Shown here piece after piece: positions 10,579-19,037 of a stretch of DNA of 64,000 nucleotides. This DNA comes from Variovorax paradoxus NBRC 15149. Its GTDB lineage: Bacteria > Pseudomonadota > Gammaproteobacteria > Burkholderiales > Burkholderiaceae_C. The stretch covers positions 372,001 to 436,000 of the forward strand of contig NZ_BCUT01000005.1 of the NCBI RefSeq assembly GCF_001591365.1, given 5' to 3'. The notes beneath the pieces were generated by a model that searched no databases, was not told the DNA's origin, and was given only the letters and a program-made list of their open reading frames with translations. The translations under genes were made by a program, and so were the position numbers. Numbering within the stretch: position 1 is the first letter of the stretch; each line of letters begins with the position of its first letter.

Positions 10579-12528
10579 ATGATGCACCCCAAGTACCGCC
10601 CCGACATCGACGGCCTGCGCGCCGTGGCGGTGGCCTCGGTGCTGGCCTTCCATGCGTTTCCCGATGCGCTGCCGGGGGGCTTCATCGGGGTCGACATCTT
10701 CTTCGTGATCTCGGGCTTCCTGATCACGACCATCATCATGCAGAGCCACGCGGCCGGCGACTTCAGCTACCGCGACTTCTATGCGCGGCGCATCCGGCGG
10801 ATCTTTCCGGCGCTCACGCTGGTGCTGCTGGCCACGCTCGCCTTCGGCTGGTATGCGCTGCTGCCCAGGGAGTTCACCGAACTCGGCAAGCAGGCAGCGG
10901 GCGGCGCGGCCTTCATCGCCAATTTCGTCTTCTGGGGCGAGGCCGGGTACTTCGACACGGCGGCCGAGACCAAGCCGCTGCTGCACCTGTGGTCGCTGGG
11001 CATCGAGGAGCAGTTCTACATCTTCTGGCCCATGCTGCTCGCGCTGGCCTGGCGCCGGCGCTGGCCCATTCTTCGGCTGCTGTGGGTGCTCGCGGCGGTG
11101 TCGTTCCTGGTCAACGTGCTGACCATCCACCCTTACCGCACGGCGGCCTTCTACTCGCCCGCTTCGCGCTTCTGGGAGCTGATGGTGGGCGGCATCCTGG
11201 CCTGCATGCGCCTCAAGGCCGCGGGCAAGGCGCCGGCCTGGCGCAGCCACCTGCAGTCCTGCCTGGGCGTGGGGCTGATCGTGCTCGGGCTCGTGATGAC
11301 CCGCAGCGACAAGGCCTTTCCAGGCTGGTGGGCGCTGCTGCCCACGCTGGGCGCGGCAAGCTGCATCGCGGCCGGGCCTGCGGGCCTGCTCAACAGGCAT
11401 GTGCTCGCGAGCCGGCCGATGGTGTGGATCGGGCTCATCAGCTATCCGCTCTACCTGTGGCACTGGCCCTTGCTGGTGTATGCGCGCATCGTGGAAGAGG
11501 GCGAGCCGGCGGCGTGGATCCGCGCATGCCTGGTGCTGGCGAGCGTGGCGCTGGCCTGGCTCACCTATCGCTTCGTCGAGCGCTTCACCCGGGCGCGAGC
11601 CCAGGCCGGCATGCTGCGTTCGCTGGTGGCCGGCAGCACGGCGATTGCGGTGGCCGGCCTGCTGGCGCTGGGCGGCATGCCGCCGCGCAACGGCAGCGAC
11701 CTGCTGCGCAAGGTGACCGACGCCACCGTGGACGACAACTACTACGCCGGCTTCGAGCAGCAGAAGATCGGCGCCTACCCGGTCAAGCGCGTGGGCAGCG
11801 GGCCGCGCACGGTCCTGCTGATCGGCGACAGCCACATCCTGCAGTACGCACCCCGCGCCCTGGCGCTCGCGGGCAGCGCGCCCGCGCGCATGGCGACCAC
11901 CTACTTCTCGACCTATGGCGCCTGCCCGCCGGTGCCCGGCATGGTCGCCGAAGGCAACCCGGGCTGCGAAAAGGCGCGCGGCGAGATGCTGGCGCTGGCG
12001 CTCGATCCGCGGATCGACACGGTGGTGGTGGGCGGCTGCTGGAACTGCTATTTCACGGGCAATTTCCCGCTGCCCTTCTACTTTCGCGAAGGCGATGCGG
12101 CGTACCTCGTGAACAACGGCGGCGAAGGCCTCGGCCGCTCGCTGGCTTCGCTCGAGAAACTGCTGGCCGAACTGGTGCGGCAAAAGAAGAAGGTCTACCT
12201 GCTGCTGGACAACGCCAGCGGCCCCGAGTTCGAGCCGCGGCGCCTCATCGAAGGCAGCCGCATGGGCCGGATGGTGGCGCTGCACAGCACGCCCACGGCG
12301 CCCCTGCCGCCGGACCAGGCGCAGCTCAACGAGCAGCTCAAGGCGCTGGCGCGGGCGAGTGGCGCGGAGCCCATCGATGTGATGGCCCGGCTTTGCACCG
12401 GCGGGCAGTGCCTGCGCGCAACGCCGGACGACGCACCGGTCTACAAGGACCGGGAGCATCTGCGCCCGGCCTATGTGCGCGGCCATGCGGACTATCTGGA
12501 CCGCATCCTGCTCGCGCCGCAGCCGTAG
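10579..12528 (+). CDS. acyltransferase-3 / SGNH-domain fusion (OafA-type O-acetyltransferase)
   Basis: The 649-residue membrane protein starts MMHPKYRPDIDGLRAVAVAS. The first ~345 residues are the acyltransferase-3 domain, with about ten membrane segments, the early LAFHAFP histidine and the R-R-I-F-P motif. A linker leads to a C-terminal SGNH hydrolase-like domain: IGDSHILQY near residue 415 with the nucleophilic Ser, and YKDREHLRP near the end with the Asp-x-x-His pair. Such fusions O-acetylate lipopolysaccharide O-antigen or other cell-surface glycans, moving acetyl groups from the cytoplasm to the periplasm. It lies 61 bp after mutT and converges on yacG with only 5 bp between. The acceptor glycan is unknown. 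Confidence 0.92.
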   Translation: MMHPKYRPDIDGLRAVAVASVLAFHAFPDALPGGFIGVDIFFVISGFLITTIIMQSHAAGDFSYRDFYARRIRRIFPALTLVLLATLAFGWYALLPREFTELGKQAAGGAAFIANFVFWGEAGYFDTAAETKPLLHLWSLGIEEQFYIFWPMLLALAWRRRWPILRLLWVLAAVSFLVNVLTIHPYRTAAFYSPASRFWELMVGGILACMRLKAAGKAPAWRSHLQSCLGVGLIVLGLVMTRSDKAFPGWWALLPTLGAASCIAAGPAGLLNRHVLASRPMVWIGLISYPLYLWHWPLLVYARIVEEGEPAAWIRACLVLASVALAWLTYRFVERFTRARAQAGMLRSLVAGSTAIAVAGLLALGGMPPRNGSDLLRKVTDATVDDNYYAGFEQQKIGAYPVKRVGSGPRTVLLIGDSHILQYAPRALALAGSAPARMATTYFSTYGACPPVPGMVAEGNPGCEKARGEMLALALDPRIDTVVVGGCWNCYFTGNFPLPFYFREGDAAYLVNNGGEGLGRSLASLEKLLAELVRQKKKVYLLLDNASGPEFEPRRLIEGSRMGRMVALHSTPTAPLPPDQAQLNEQLKALARASGAEPIDVMARLCTGGQCLRATPDDAPVYKDREHLRPAYVRGHADYLDRILLAPQP

Positions 12529-12533
12529 CGCGC

Positions 12534-12746
12534 CTACTGGACTTTCTTCGGATCGCCGAAAGGCTCGTCGTCGGCCGGCGCTTCGGCCGGCATCCGGAAT
12601 TCCTCGCTGGCCCAGGCGCCGAAATCGATGCCCTTGCAGCGTGCGCTGCAGAACGGGCGGTAGGGGTTGCGTTCGGCGTAGACACTGTCGCCGCCACACG
12701 AGGGGCAGCGGACGATCCGCTCGCCGATCTTGTTCACGTCGCTCAT
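12534..12746 (-). CDS. yacG: DNA gyrase inhibitor YacG, zinc-binding
   Basis: The 70-residue protein has four cysteines (14, 17, 33, 37) in CPSCGG and FCSARCKGIDFGAW, which bind zinc. In E. coli YacG binds GyrB and inhibits gyrase. The acidic tail (ADDEPFGDPKK) is usual. The ATG at 12746 is chosen; the in-frame upstream ATG at 12875 would overlap zapD. It lies downstream of zapD in the same orientation. Confidence 0.93.
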   Translation of the reverse strand: MSDVNKIGERIVRCPSCGGDSVYAERNPYRPFCSARCKGIDFGAWASEEFRMPAEAPADDEPFGDPKKVQ

Positions 12747-12807
12747 GATGGGATGGATAACCTTCGTGCTTGCCCTGCGGTGCGCGCCCTGGAGACGAGC
12801 CGGCGGC

Positions 12808-13563
12808 TCAGGCGCAGAGCGTGAGTTCGAATGCGACGTCGTCGCTGCTCGGGTGCAGGCGGTCGTCGGCTTCATGCCGCATCATCCGCACCGACACCAT
12901 GAGCCGGTTGCCGCTGATTTCGGGAATCAGCCCCAGTTGCGGATCGATGCGCAGGCGCAGCAGCTGGAAGCTGCGCCCCTGCGGCAGGTTCTGCTGGAAT
13001 TGTCCGCTGGTGGCGATGACCTTGTAGGGCACGTCGGCATCGCGCAGCAGCTTGAGCAGCAGGTAGATGGATTCGGCCAGCGGCGAGAGCGTGGCCGACC
13101 AGCGTTCGAGGTCGGCGCGGCGGCTGGCCGCGCTGCGGTGCTGCCACGCGTAGTAGGCGGGCAAATCGAATTCGCAGGTGCCGCCCGGAATGCCTGCGCG
13201 GCTGCGAATGCTCATGAGCCATTCGTTTTCGGTCAGCGACTGGCCGGCCTTGCCGGCAACGGCATTGAGCGTGGCGAAATTGCGTTCGAGCTGGCCGACC
13301 ACCTGGTCGAGCACGGCCTCGGCAATGGCGGGATTGCCGCGGTAGCTGTTGAAGACGTTCTTGTGCTTGTCGAGGTCGCGCATCACGTCGGCCTTGAGGT
13401 CGGCGCGCGCGGCGACATCCATGATCTCGAAGATCGTGACCAGCGCGTAGTGGTGCGAGAGCGCGGACTCCGAGGGCACCAGCTCCCCGAGGCGGCGGAA
13501 CAGGTGCTCCAGCCGCAGATAGGTGCGGATGCGCTCGTTGAAGGGGTACTCGTAGAGGATCAC
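12808..13563 (-). CDS. zapD: cell division protein ZapD
   Basis: The 251-residue protein begins MILYEYPFNERIRTYLRLEH, which is highly typical of ZapD (DUF1342). ZapD bundles FtsZ filaments at the division site. The family's usual length is about 250 residues. It lies upstream of yacG with a 61-bp gap. In related genomes as I recall them, coaE directly precedes zapD; here two acetylation genes intervene. Confidence 0.96.
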   Translation of the reverse strand: MILYEYPFNERIRTYLRLEHLFRRLGELVPSESALSHHYALVTIFEIMDVAARADLKADVMRDLDKHKNVFNSYRGNPAIAEAVLDQVVGQLERNFATLNAVAGKAGQSLTENEWLMSIRSRAGIPGGTCEFDLPAYYAWQHRSAASRRADLERWSATLSPLAESIYLLLKLLRDADVPYKVIATSGQFQQNLPQGRSFQLLRLRIDPQLGLIPEISGNRLMVSVRMMRHEADDRLHPSSDDVAFELTLCA

Positions 13564-13599
13564 GCGGTTCTATAGCTTTCCTGTCGAGCCATCATAGCT

Positions 13600-14619
13600 T
13601 CAGGGCGATTTCGAGGGAGGCGTCGGCACCACCTCGCGCACGGCCGCCAGCATGCGTTCTCCCAGCGCGAGCTGGCCATGCATGGACATGTGGGTGTCGT
13701 TCGAGAAATAGAAGTCCCGGATCTGCGTGTGCTTTTCGCGCGTGAACGCAAAGAGATCCGGTCCTGGCAGCCCGGACGTGCGGAACCCGGCTTCGAAATC
13801 CTTCGAGTAGTCGGGCTTCAGGTACACGGTGGTCTTGTTGGGAATCACCATCCACATGATAGGAAGCTTGCTGTGCGCCTTTGTGAAATTCTTCATCCAT
13901 TCCAGGTGCGCAAGGGTCAGCGGCCCATTGTCGTCATCTTCAGCGAAAAAGGGCATCTTGTCGCATGAGCGATGCGAAAAGAGCTTGCAACCATCGGGCA
14001 CCGGGCGCACCCAGGTGTTCCAGTCGAAGTGGATGTCTGTTGCAGACTTTTTCGCTTTCCAGGTGTTGTAGTAGGTCGTGATGCCGGTCAGGAACTGCAC
14101 GTTCCAGTTGGGCGCGGGGCTCGGCACGGTCTCGTCGGGCGTGATCAGCGGATGGTCCATGGCGTCGTAGGGCCGGATCATCTTCTGGCACTTCATGCTG
14201 TCCTTGGTACGGTCGCCGAACAGGCGTTCCACGCTCTCGATGATGATCAGCTTGCCCTTGAAGCCCGTGCGCTCGACCCACTGGTCGAAGTCGCTGCACA
14301 GCGCGTTCTCGTACTGGCCCCAGTAGGTGGTCGAGACGCGGTAGCCGGCCCTGGTGAGCACCGACTGCCAGCGGAAGGTCATGGAGAAGCTGTCGCCGAT
14401 CACCATGATGTCGGCCTGGTCCACGGGCGTGCCCTTGAGGTAGGCAGGGTCCACCTTGGGCGGCGGGGCGGTCCAGCCGAATTCGCGCTCGGACAGGCGG
14501 CCGATCCGCGTGAGGTCGCCGTAAGGCACGGGGCTGGTGAGCGAAACGATCCACAGCACCATCAGGACGATGTAGCCGGTCAGGAAGAACCGCAGCCAGA
14601 CTTTCGCGGGCGTCGTCAT
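13600..14619 (-). CDS. AlgJ/AlgX-like SGNH-type O-acetylation protein
   Basis: The 339-residue protein has one N-terminal membrane segment (about residues 8-27), so the rest is likely periplasmic. IMVIGDSFSMTFR, near residue 78, holds the Gly-Asp-Ser nucleophile, and NDTHMSMHGQ near residue 312 holds the Asp-x-His pair. This is the layout of AlgJ/AlgX/DHHW-type acetyltransferases, which work with an MBOAT membrane partner. That partner lies immediately upstream with only 6 bp between the genes. The acceptor polysaccharide is unknown, since no alginate or cellulose synthase gene is in the window. Confidence 0.82.
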   Translation of the reverse strand: MTTPAKVWLRFFLTGYIVLMVLWIVSLTSPVPYGDLTRIGRLSEREFGWTAPPPKVDPAYLKGTPVDQADIMVIGDSFSMTFRWQSVLTRAGYRVSTTYWGQYENALCSDFDQWVERTGFKGKLIIIESVERLFGDRTKDSMKCQKMIRPYDAMDHPLITPDETVPSPAPNWNVQFLTGITTYYNTWKAKKSATDIHFDWNTWVRPVPDGCKLFSHRSCDKMPFFAEDDDNGPLTLAHLEWMKNFTKAHSKLPIMWMVIPNKTTVYLKPDYSKDFEAGFRTSGLPGPDLFAFTREKHTQIRDFYFSNDTHMSMHGQLALGERMLAAVREVVPTPPSKSP

Positions 14620-14625
14620 GTCGAA

Positions 14626-16119
14626 TCAGAATTGGAAGTAGAGGAACGGGCTGTAGTTGCCCAGCTTCGAGACGCACCAGGCGAAGAGCGCGAAGGTACC
14701 GATGGCCAGCACGGCCGAGGAGCACCAGGCCATGACGCGCTGCCCCGCCACCGCCTTCGGGTGGGGAATCCAGCGCTCGAGCGTGATCGTCGGCGGCAAT
14801 GCGAGGCAGATCACGATGCCCACGAGCATGGTCTGGAAGAACTCGGGCTTGCGGAACGGAACCGGCCCCAGCTCGCTGAACGCGGAAGGCGGTGCGCCAT
14901 GCAGGCCGAGCATGCCCTTGTAGATGGCCATGGCCGTGTGCAGGCCGTCGGCGCGGAACACGATCCAGGCCAGCACCACGCACAGGAAGGTCAGCAACCA
15001 GCCCAGCACGTGCGCGACCGGCCCCGCCGGAATGTTGCGGCGCACCTTGGCGTTCCAGAGGTGGTTGATCATCAGGAACACGCCGTGCAGCGCGCCCCAG
15101 ATCACGAAGGTCCAGGCGGCGCCGTGCCAGAGGCCGCCCAGCAGCATCGTGAGGAACAGGTTCAGGTAGCGCCGCGCCGGGCCCTTGCGGTTGCCGCCCA
15201 GCGGCACGTAGAGATAGTCGCGCAGGAAGTTCGACAGCGAGATGTGCCAGCGCCGCCAGAATTCGATGATGTTGGTCGACTTGTAGGGCGAGCGGAAATT
15301 CAGCGGAAGCTGCACGCCCAGGCACAGCGACAGGCCGACCGCCATGTCCGAATAGCCCGAGAAGTCGAAATAGATCTGCAGCGTGTAGGCGAGCGCGCCG
15401 AACCATGCGGTGTAGAGCGTGGGCTCGATGCCCTTGTGCACGCCGTTGAACATCATGTCGGCGTACTGGCCCACCGGGTCGGCGATCAGCAGCTTCTTGG
15501 CGAGGCCGAAGGTGAAGATCGCAATGCCGAGCGCCACCTTGTTGGGGTCGAACCGGTAGGTGGCCGCATTGGCGAACTGCGGCATCATCTGCGCGTGGTG
15601 CAGCACCGGGCCCGCGATCAGGTGCGGAAAGTAGGTGACGAACAGCACGTAGTGGATGAAGCTGCGCTCATGCACCTTGCCTTGCCAGCAGTCGACCAGG
15701 AAGGCGATCTGCGTGAAGGTGTAGAACGAGATGCCGATCGGCAGCACGATGTGCAGCAGCGGGATCTGCGACAGGCCCGCCGCGGCCAGCCCGTCGTTCA
15801 CGTTCGAGACGAAGAAGTTGGCGTACTTGAAGACCGCGAGCACGCCCAGGTTGACCACCAGCGCCAGCACCAGCAGCGACTTGCGCTTGCGGTCGTCCCG
15901 CTCCGGCGCGGGCGACAGGCGCAGCCCGAACCAGTAGTTGATGCAGATCGACGCCACCAGCAGCGGCAGCGCCTTGACGCTCCACCAGCCGTAGAAGAAC
16001 AGCGAGGCCAGGGCGAGAAAGCCCGCGGCGGACCGGGCGTTGCGCTTGCCGATCAGGAAGAACCCGATCAGTACCAGCGGGAAGAAGACAAAAATGAAGG
16101 GATACGAATTGAAAAGCAT
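14626..16119 (-). CDS. MBOAT-family membrane O-acyltransferase (AlgI-like)
   Basis: The 497-residue polytopic protein begins MLFNSYPFIFVFFPLVLIGF, a hallmark start of AlgI-like MBOAT proteins. FDFSGYSDMAVGLS and FWRRWHISLSNFLRDYLY are conserved motifs, and the catalytic histidine is in LGGLWHGAAWTF, with a second conserved histidine in IWGALHG. It passes acyl groups across the membrane to a periplasmic partner. The ATG at 16119 is preferred over the GTG at 16137 because it matches the family start. The SGNH-type gene downstream makes an acetylation pair. Confidence 0.93.
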   Translation of the reverse strand: MLFNSYPFIFVFFPLVLIGFFLIGKRNARSAAGFLALASLFFYGWWSVKALPLLVASICINYWFGLRLSPAPERDDRKRKSLLVLALVVNLGVLAVFKYANFFVSNVNDGLAAAGLSQIPLLHIVLPIGISFYTFTQIAFLVDCWQGKVHERSFIHYVLFVTYFPHLIAGPVLHHAQMMPQFANAATYRFDPNKVALGIAIFTFGLAKKLLIADPVGQYADMMFNGVHKGIEPTLYTAWFGALAYTLQIYFDFSGYSDMAVGLSLCLGVQLPLNFRSPYKSTNIIEFWRRWHISLSNFLRDYLYVPLGGNRKGPARRYLNLFLTMLLGGLWHGAAWTFVIWGALHGVFLMINHLWNAKVRRNIPAGPVAHVLGWLLTFLCVVLAWIVFRADGLHTAMAIYKGMLGLHGAPPSAFSELGPVPFRKPEFFQTMLVGIVICLALPPTITLERWIPHPKAVAGQRVMAWCSSAVLAIGTFALFAWCVSKLGNYSPFLYFQF

Positions 16120-16197
16120 CGCAGGAGGTGAGGGCACTCCGGCGAGCGCCTTTTTTGTCTTGGTCGTTGTGCGGCCGCTCTGGCGGCCAGTCTCGGA
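16120..16197. other. short intergenic region between coaE and the MBOAT gene
   Basis: This 78-bp stretch lies between the coaE stop and the MBOAT start. It contains a T-rich tract (ccttttttgtcttgg, about 16149-16163) read on the plus strand. No clear hairpin precedes it on either strand. A promoter for the leftward acetylation pair would be expected here but no convincing boxes were found. Confidence 0.3.
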
Positions 16198-16803
16198 TTA
16201 TCGCGTGCCGGGCGGAACCCACCGCTTCCAGAGACTCCGGACCTCTGCAGCGAGTTCCTCCAGCGAGAGCGACTCGTTGAAAATGACCGCGTCCGCGGCC
16301 GCCCTGCGCAGCCCGCGCGGCGCCTGCTGGGCGATCACCGCGCGCACCGCCTCGGGCGTCCAGCCGGAGCGCGCCACCACGCGCCGCAGCTGCGTTTGCT
16401 CGGTGGCATCGACCACCAGCACGCGGTCGACCCGGGCCCGCCAGCGGCCGGATTCGACCAAGAGCGGCACGTCGAAGACCACCACCGCGTCGGGGCCGGC
16501 GTTGGAGGCCATGCGTTCGGTCTCGGCACCGATCAGCGGATGCAGGATCGATTCGAGGCGCTTTTTGGCGCTGTGGTCGGCGAACGCGAGCTGCCGCATC
16601 GCCGCGCGGTCGAGCCCGCCGTCCGCCGCGATGACGCCGCGGCCGAAGGCGGCCTCGAGGGCGGGCATCGCGATGCCCGCGGGCTGCGCGATGCGGCGTG
16701 CGATGGCGTCGGTGTCGACCAGCACGGCGCCTTCGGCGACCAGCAGGGCCGCGACCGTGCTCTTGCCGCTTCCGATGCCGCCCGTGAGGCCGATGCGCCG
16801 CAT
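16198..16803 (-). CDS. coaE: dephospho-CoA kinase
   Basis: The 201-residue protein catalyses the last step of coenzyme A synthesis. It has the P-loop in RIGLTGGIGSGKSTVA near the N-terminus and the family's DTDAIARR and HPLIGAE motifs. The start is ATG at 16803; a GTG at 16806 is directly in frame and equally possible. The gene follows pilD after 10 bp. coaE at the end of pilBCD is a conserved arrangement in beta- and gammaproteobacteria. Confidence 0.97.
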   Translation of the reverse strand: MRRIGLTGGIGSGKSTVAALLVAEGAVLVDTDAIARRIAQPAGIAMPALEAAFGRGVIAADGGLDRAAMRQLAFADHSAKKRLESILHPLIGAETERMASNAGPDAVVVFDVPLLVESGRWRARVDRVLVVDATEQTQLRRVVARSGWTPEAVRAVIAQQAPRGLRRAAADAVIFNESLSLEELAAEVRSLWKRWVPPGTR

Positions 16804-16813
16804 CACGCGCTCC

Positions 16814-17779
16814 TCAGCGGGCGAATGCGCCGAGCGGGAAGGCGAAGGGAATCCATTGCCTCACGAGCTCCGGGCCCGCCACCAGGCAGACCAGGCCGGC
16901 ACCGGCAAGAAAGGGACCGAAGGCCATCGGAATGTCCTTGTGCGCCAGCTTCCCGACAAGGCGCAGCGTGAGGCCGATCACGGCGCCCACCAGCGATGAG
17001 ACCAGGATGATGGCAATGAGGTAGTCGGCCCCGAGCCAGGCGCCGAGCGCCGCCAGCAGTTTGAAGTCGCCATATCCCATGCCTTCCTTGCCCGTGGCCA
17101 GGCGATAGCCATGGTACACAAGCCACAGGCTCAGGTAGCCGAAGACGGCGCCCCAGACCGCCGAGCTCAGCGCGGTGCCGGTCCAGCCCATGGCCGCGCC
17201 AACGAGCCCGAGCCACAGCAGCGGATAGTTGAGCGCGTCGGGCAGGAACTGGGTGTCGAAGTCGATCAGGAACTGGCAGATCAGGAAGGCCGCGAACGCT
17301 GCCCAGAGCGCGCCGGTGGGCGTGAGGCCGAAGCGGTAGGCGCACAGCGCGAACAGCGCGCCGGTCACCAGTTCCACCAGCGGATAGCGCGGGCTGATGG
17401 ACGTGCCGCAGGCGGCGCAGCGGCCCCGCAGCACCAGGTAGCTCAGCACCGGGATGTTCTGGTACCAGCGGATCCGGTGGCCGCAGGCGCCGCAGCGCGA
17501 GGCCGGGCGGGCGAGGTCGAAGGGCGGCAGCGCCTCGATGGCCACGGCCGCCTTGTCCGCCGCCGCCTCGAGGCCGGCCGGCGGCTGCGCCTTCGGCCCG
17601 AACACCAACGTCCAGAGCGACGGGACGTCCTTGGACGACATCAGGTTGGCCACGGCATCGGCCAGCCAGCCCCGGTACATCATGACCGGGGTGCGGTAGA
17701 TCACCACGTTGAGAAAACTGCCGACCAGCAACCCGAGGACGCCGGCCAATGCGGCGTCGAACTCCTGCGACACCAGCAT
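16814..17779 (-). CDS. pilD: type IV prepilin peptidase / N-methyltransferase PilD
   Basis: The 321-residue inner-membrane aspartyl protease cleaves and N-methylates type IV pilins and pseudopilins. Two zinc-binding CxxC pairs are seen in CGACGHRI and CAACGTSIS. The catalytic aspartates are in DFDTQFLPD and GYGDFKLLA. A cytoplasmic insertion of about 40 residues precedes the cysteine motifs. The start overlaps the pilC stop (ATGA at 17776-17779). Confidence 0.97.
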   Translation of the reverse strand: MLVSQEFDAALAGVLGLLVGSFLNVVIYRTPVMMYRGWLADAVANLMSSKDVPSLWTLVFGPKAQPPAGLEAAADKAAVAIEALPPFDLARPASRCGACGHRIRWYQNIPVLSYLVLRGRCAACGTSISPRYPLVELVTGALFALCAYRFGLTPTGALWAAFAAFLICQFLIDFDTQFLPDALNYPLLWLGLVGAAMGWTGTALSSAVWGAVFGYLSLWLVYHGYRLATGKEGMGYGDFKLLAALGAWLGADYLIAIILVSSLVGAVIGLTLRLVGKLAHKDIPMAFGPFLAGAGLVCLVAGPELVRQWIPFAFPLGAFAR

Positions 17780-19008
17780 CAAACGACCTGGCCCAACTTG
17801 AAGATCGGCAGGTACATCGACACCACGATGCCGCCGATGATCACGCCCAGGAACACGATGATGATGGGCTCCATCAGGCTCGAGAGGCCGGCCACCATGT
17901 CGTCCACCTCGGACTCGTAGAAGTCGGCGGCCTTGCCGAGCATGTGGTCGATCGAGCCGGACTCCTCGCCGATGGCCGTCATCTGGATCACCATCGAGGG
18001 GAACAGGTTGACGTTGGTCATGGCCGTCGTGAGGCTGGTGCCGGTCGAGACTTCCTGCTGGATCTTGGCCGTGGCGTCGCCGTAGACGGTGTTGCCCGAG
18101 GCGCCGCCCACCGAGTCGAGCGCCTCGACCAGCGGAACGCCGGCCGCGAACATGGTCGCAAGGGTGCGGGTCCAGCGGGCCACGCACGACTTCTCGATCA
18201 GCGTACCGAAGATCGGCACGCGCAGCAGCGCGCGGTCCATGACCCGCTGCACGCGTTCGTTGCGCTTCCAGGCCTGCAGGAAGAAGTAGGTGCCGCCGCC
18301 GACCACGCCGAAGATCAGCCACCAGTAGGAGACGAAGAATTCGCTCATGGCCATCACGAACAGCGTGGGCGCGGGCAGGTCGGCGCCGAACGAGGTGAAC
18401 ACCTGCTTGAAGGCCGGAATCACGAAGATCATGATGATGGCCACCACCACGAACGCGACCACCACCACGGAGGTGGGATACATCAGCGCCGACTTGATCT
18501 TCGACTTGATGGCCTCGGTCTTTTCCATGTAGGTGGCCAGGCGGTCCAGCAGGTCTTCCAGGATACCGGCCGCTTCGCCGGCTTCCACCAGGTTGCAGTA
18601 GAGGTTGTCGAAGTACTTCGGAAACTTGCGGAAGGCGGACGACAGCGAGGTGCCGGTTTCCACGTCGCTGCGGATGTCGTTGAGCAGCTTGGCCACGCTC
18701 GGGTTCGCATTGCCGCGGCCCACGATGTCGAAGGACTGCAGCAGCGGCACGCCGGCCTTCATCATGGTTGCCAGCTGGCGCGTGAAGATCGCGATGTCCT
18801 TGGGCTTGATGCTCTTGCCCGAGCGCATGCGGCGCTTCTTGATCTTGGACGCCAGGACGCCCTGGCGCCGCAGGGCGGCCTGCACCTGGTTCTCGCCGGC
18901 GGCCCGGAGCTCGCCGCGCACCAGCTTGCCGTTGCGGTCCTTGCCCTCCCACTCGTAGACAAATTCCTTGAGCGTGTTCGAGGTGCGGGTGGATGCCACT
19001 GTTGCCAT
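17779..19008 (-). CDS. pilC: type IV pilus inner-membrane platform protein PilC
   Basis: The 409-residue GspF/PilC protein has two repeated T2SSF domains and three membrane segments. Typical motifs include FTRQLATMMKAGVPLLQSFD in the first half and RTLATMFAAGVPLVEALDSV in the second. It anchors the assembly ATPase at the pilus base. The ATG at 19008 is preceded by a GGAGA ribosome binding site. It lies 29 bp after pilB. Confidence 0.97.
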   Translation of the reverse strand: MATVASTRTSNTLKEFVYEWEGKDRNGKLVRGELRAAGENQVQAALRRQGVLASKIKKRRMRSGKSIKPKDIAIFTRQLATMMKAGVPLLQSFDIVGRGNANPSVAKLLNDIRSDVETGTSLSSAFRKFPKYFDNLYCNLVEAGEAAGILEDLLDRLATYMEKTEAIKSKIKSALMYPTSVVVVAFVVVAIIMIFVIPAFKQVFTSFGADLPAPTLFVMAMSEFFVSYWWLIFGVVGGGTYFFLQAWKRNERVQRVMDRALLRVPIFGTLIEKSCVARWTRTLATMFAAGVPLVEALDSVGGASGNTVYGDATAKIQQEVSTGTSLTTAMTNVNLFPSMVIQMTAIGEESGSIDHMLGKAADFYESEVDDMVAGLSSLMEPIIIVFLGVIIGGIVVSMYLPIFKLGQVV

Positions 19009-19037
19009 TCGATCTCCGATTTCTTGCAGTGTGTTCG

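Noticed and set aside
10345..12699. A 784-codon antisense frame over the acyltransferase gene
   Set aside because: Arg/Gln/Ala-rich shadow of a certain gene; no recognisable domain or start signal.
13972..16131. A 719-codon frame opposite the MBOAT and AlgJ-like genes
   Set aside because: Composition (Val/Gln/His/Arg repeats) is typical of an antisense shadow in high-GC DNA.
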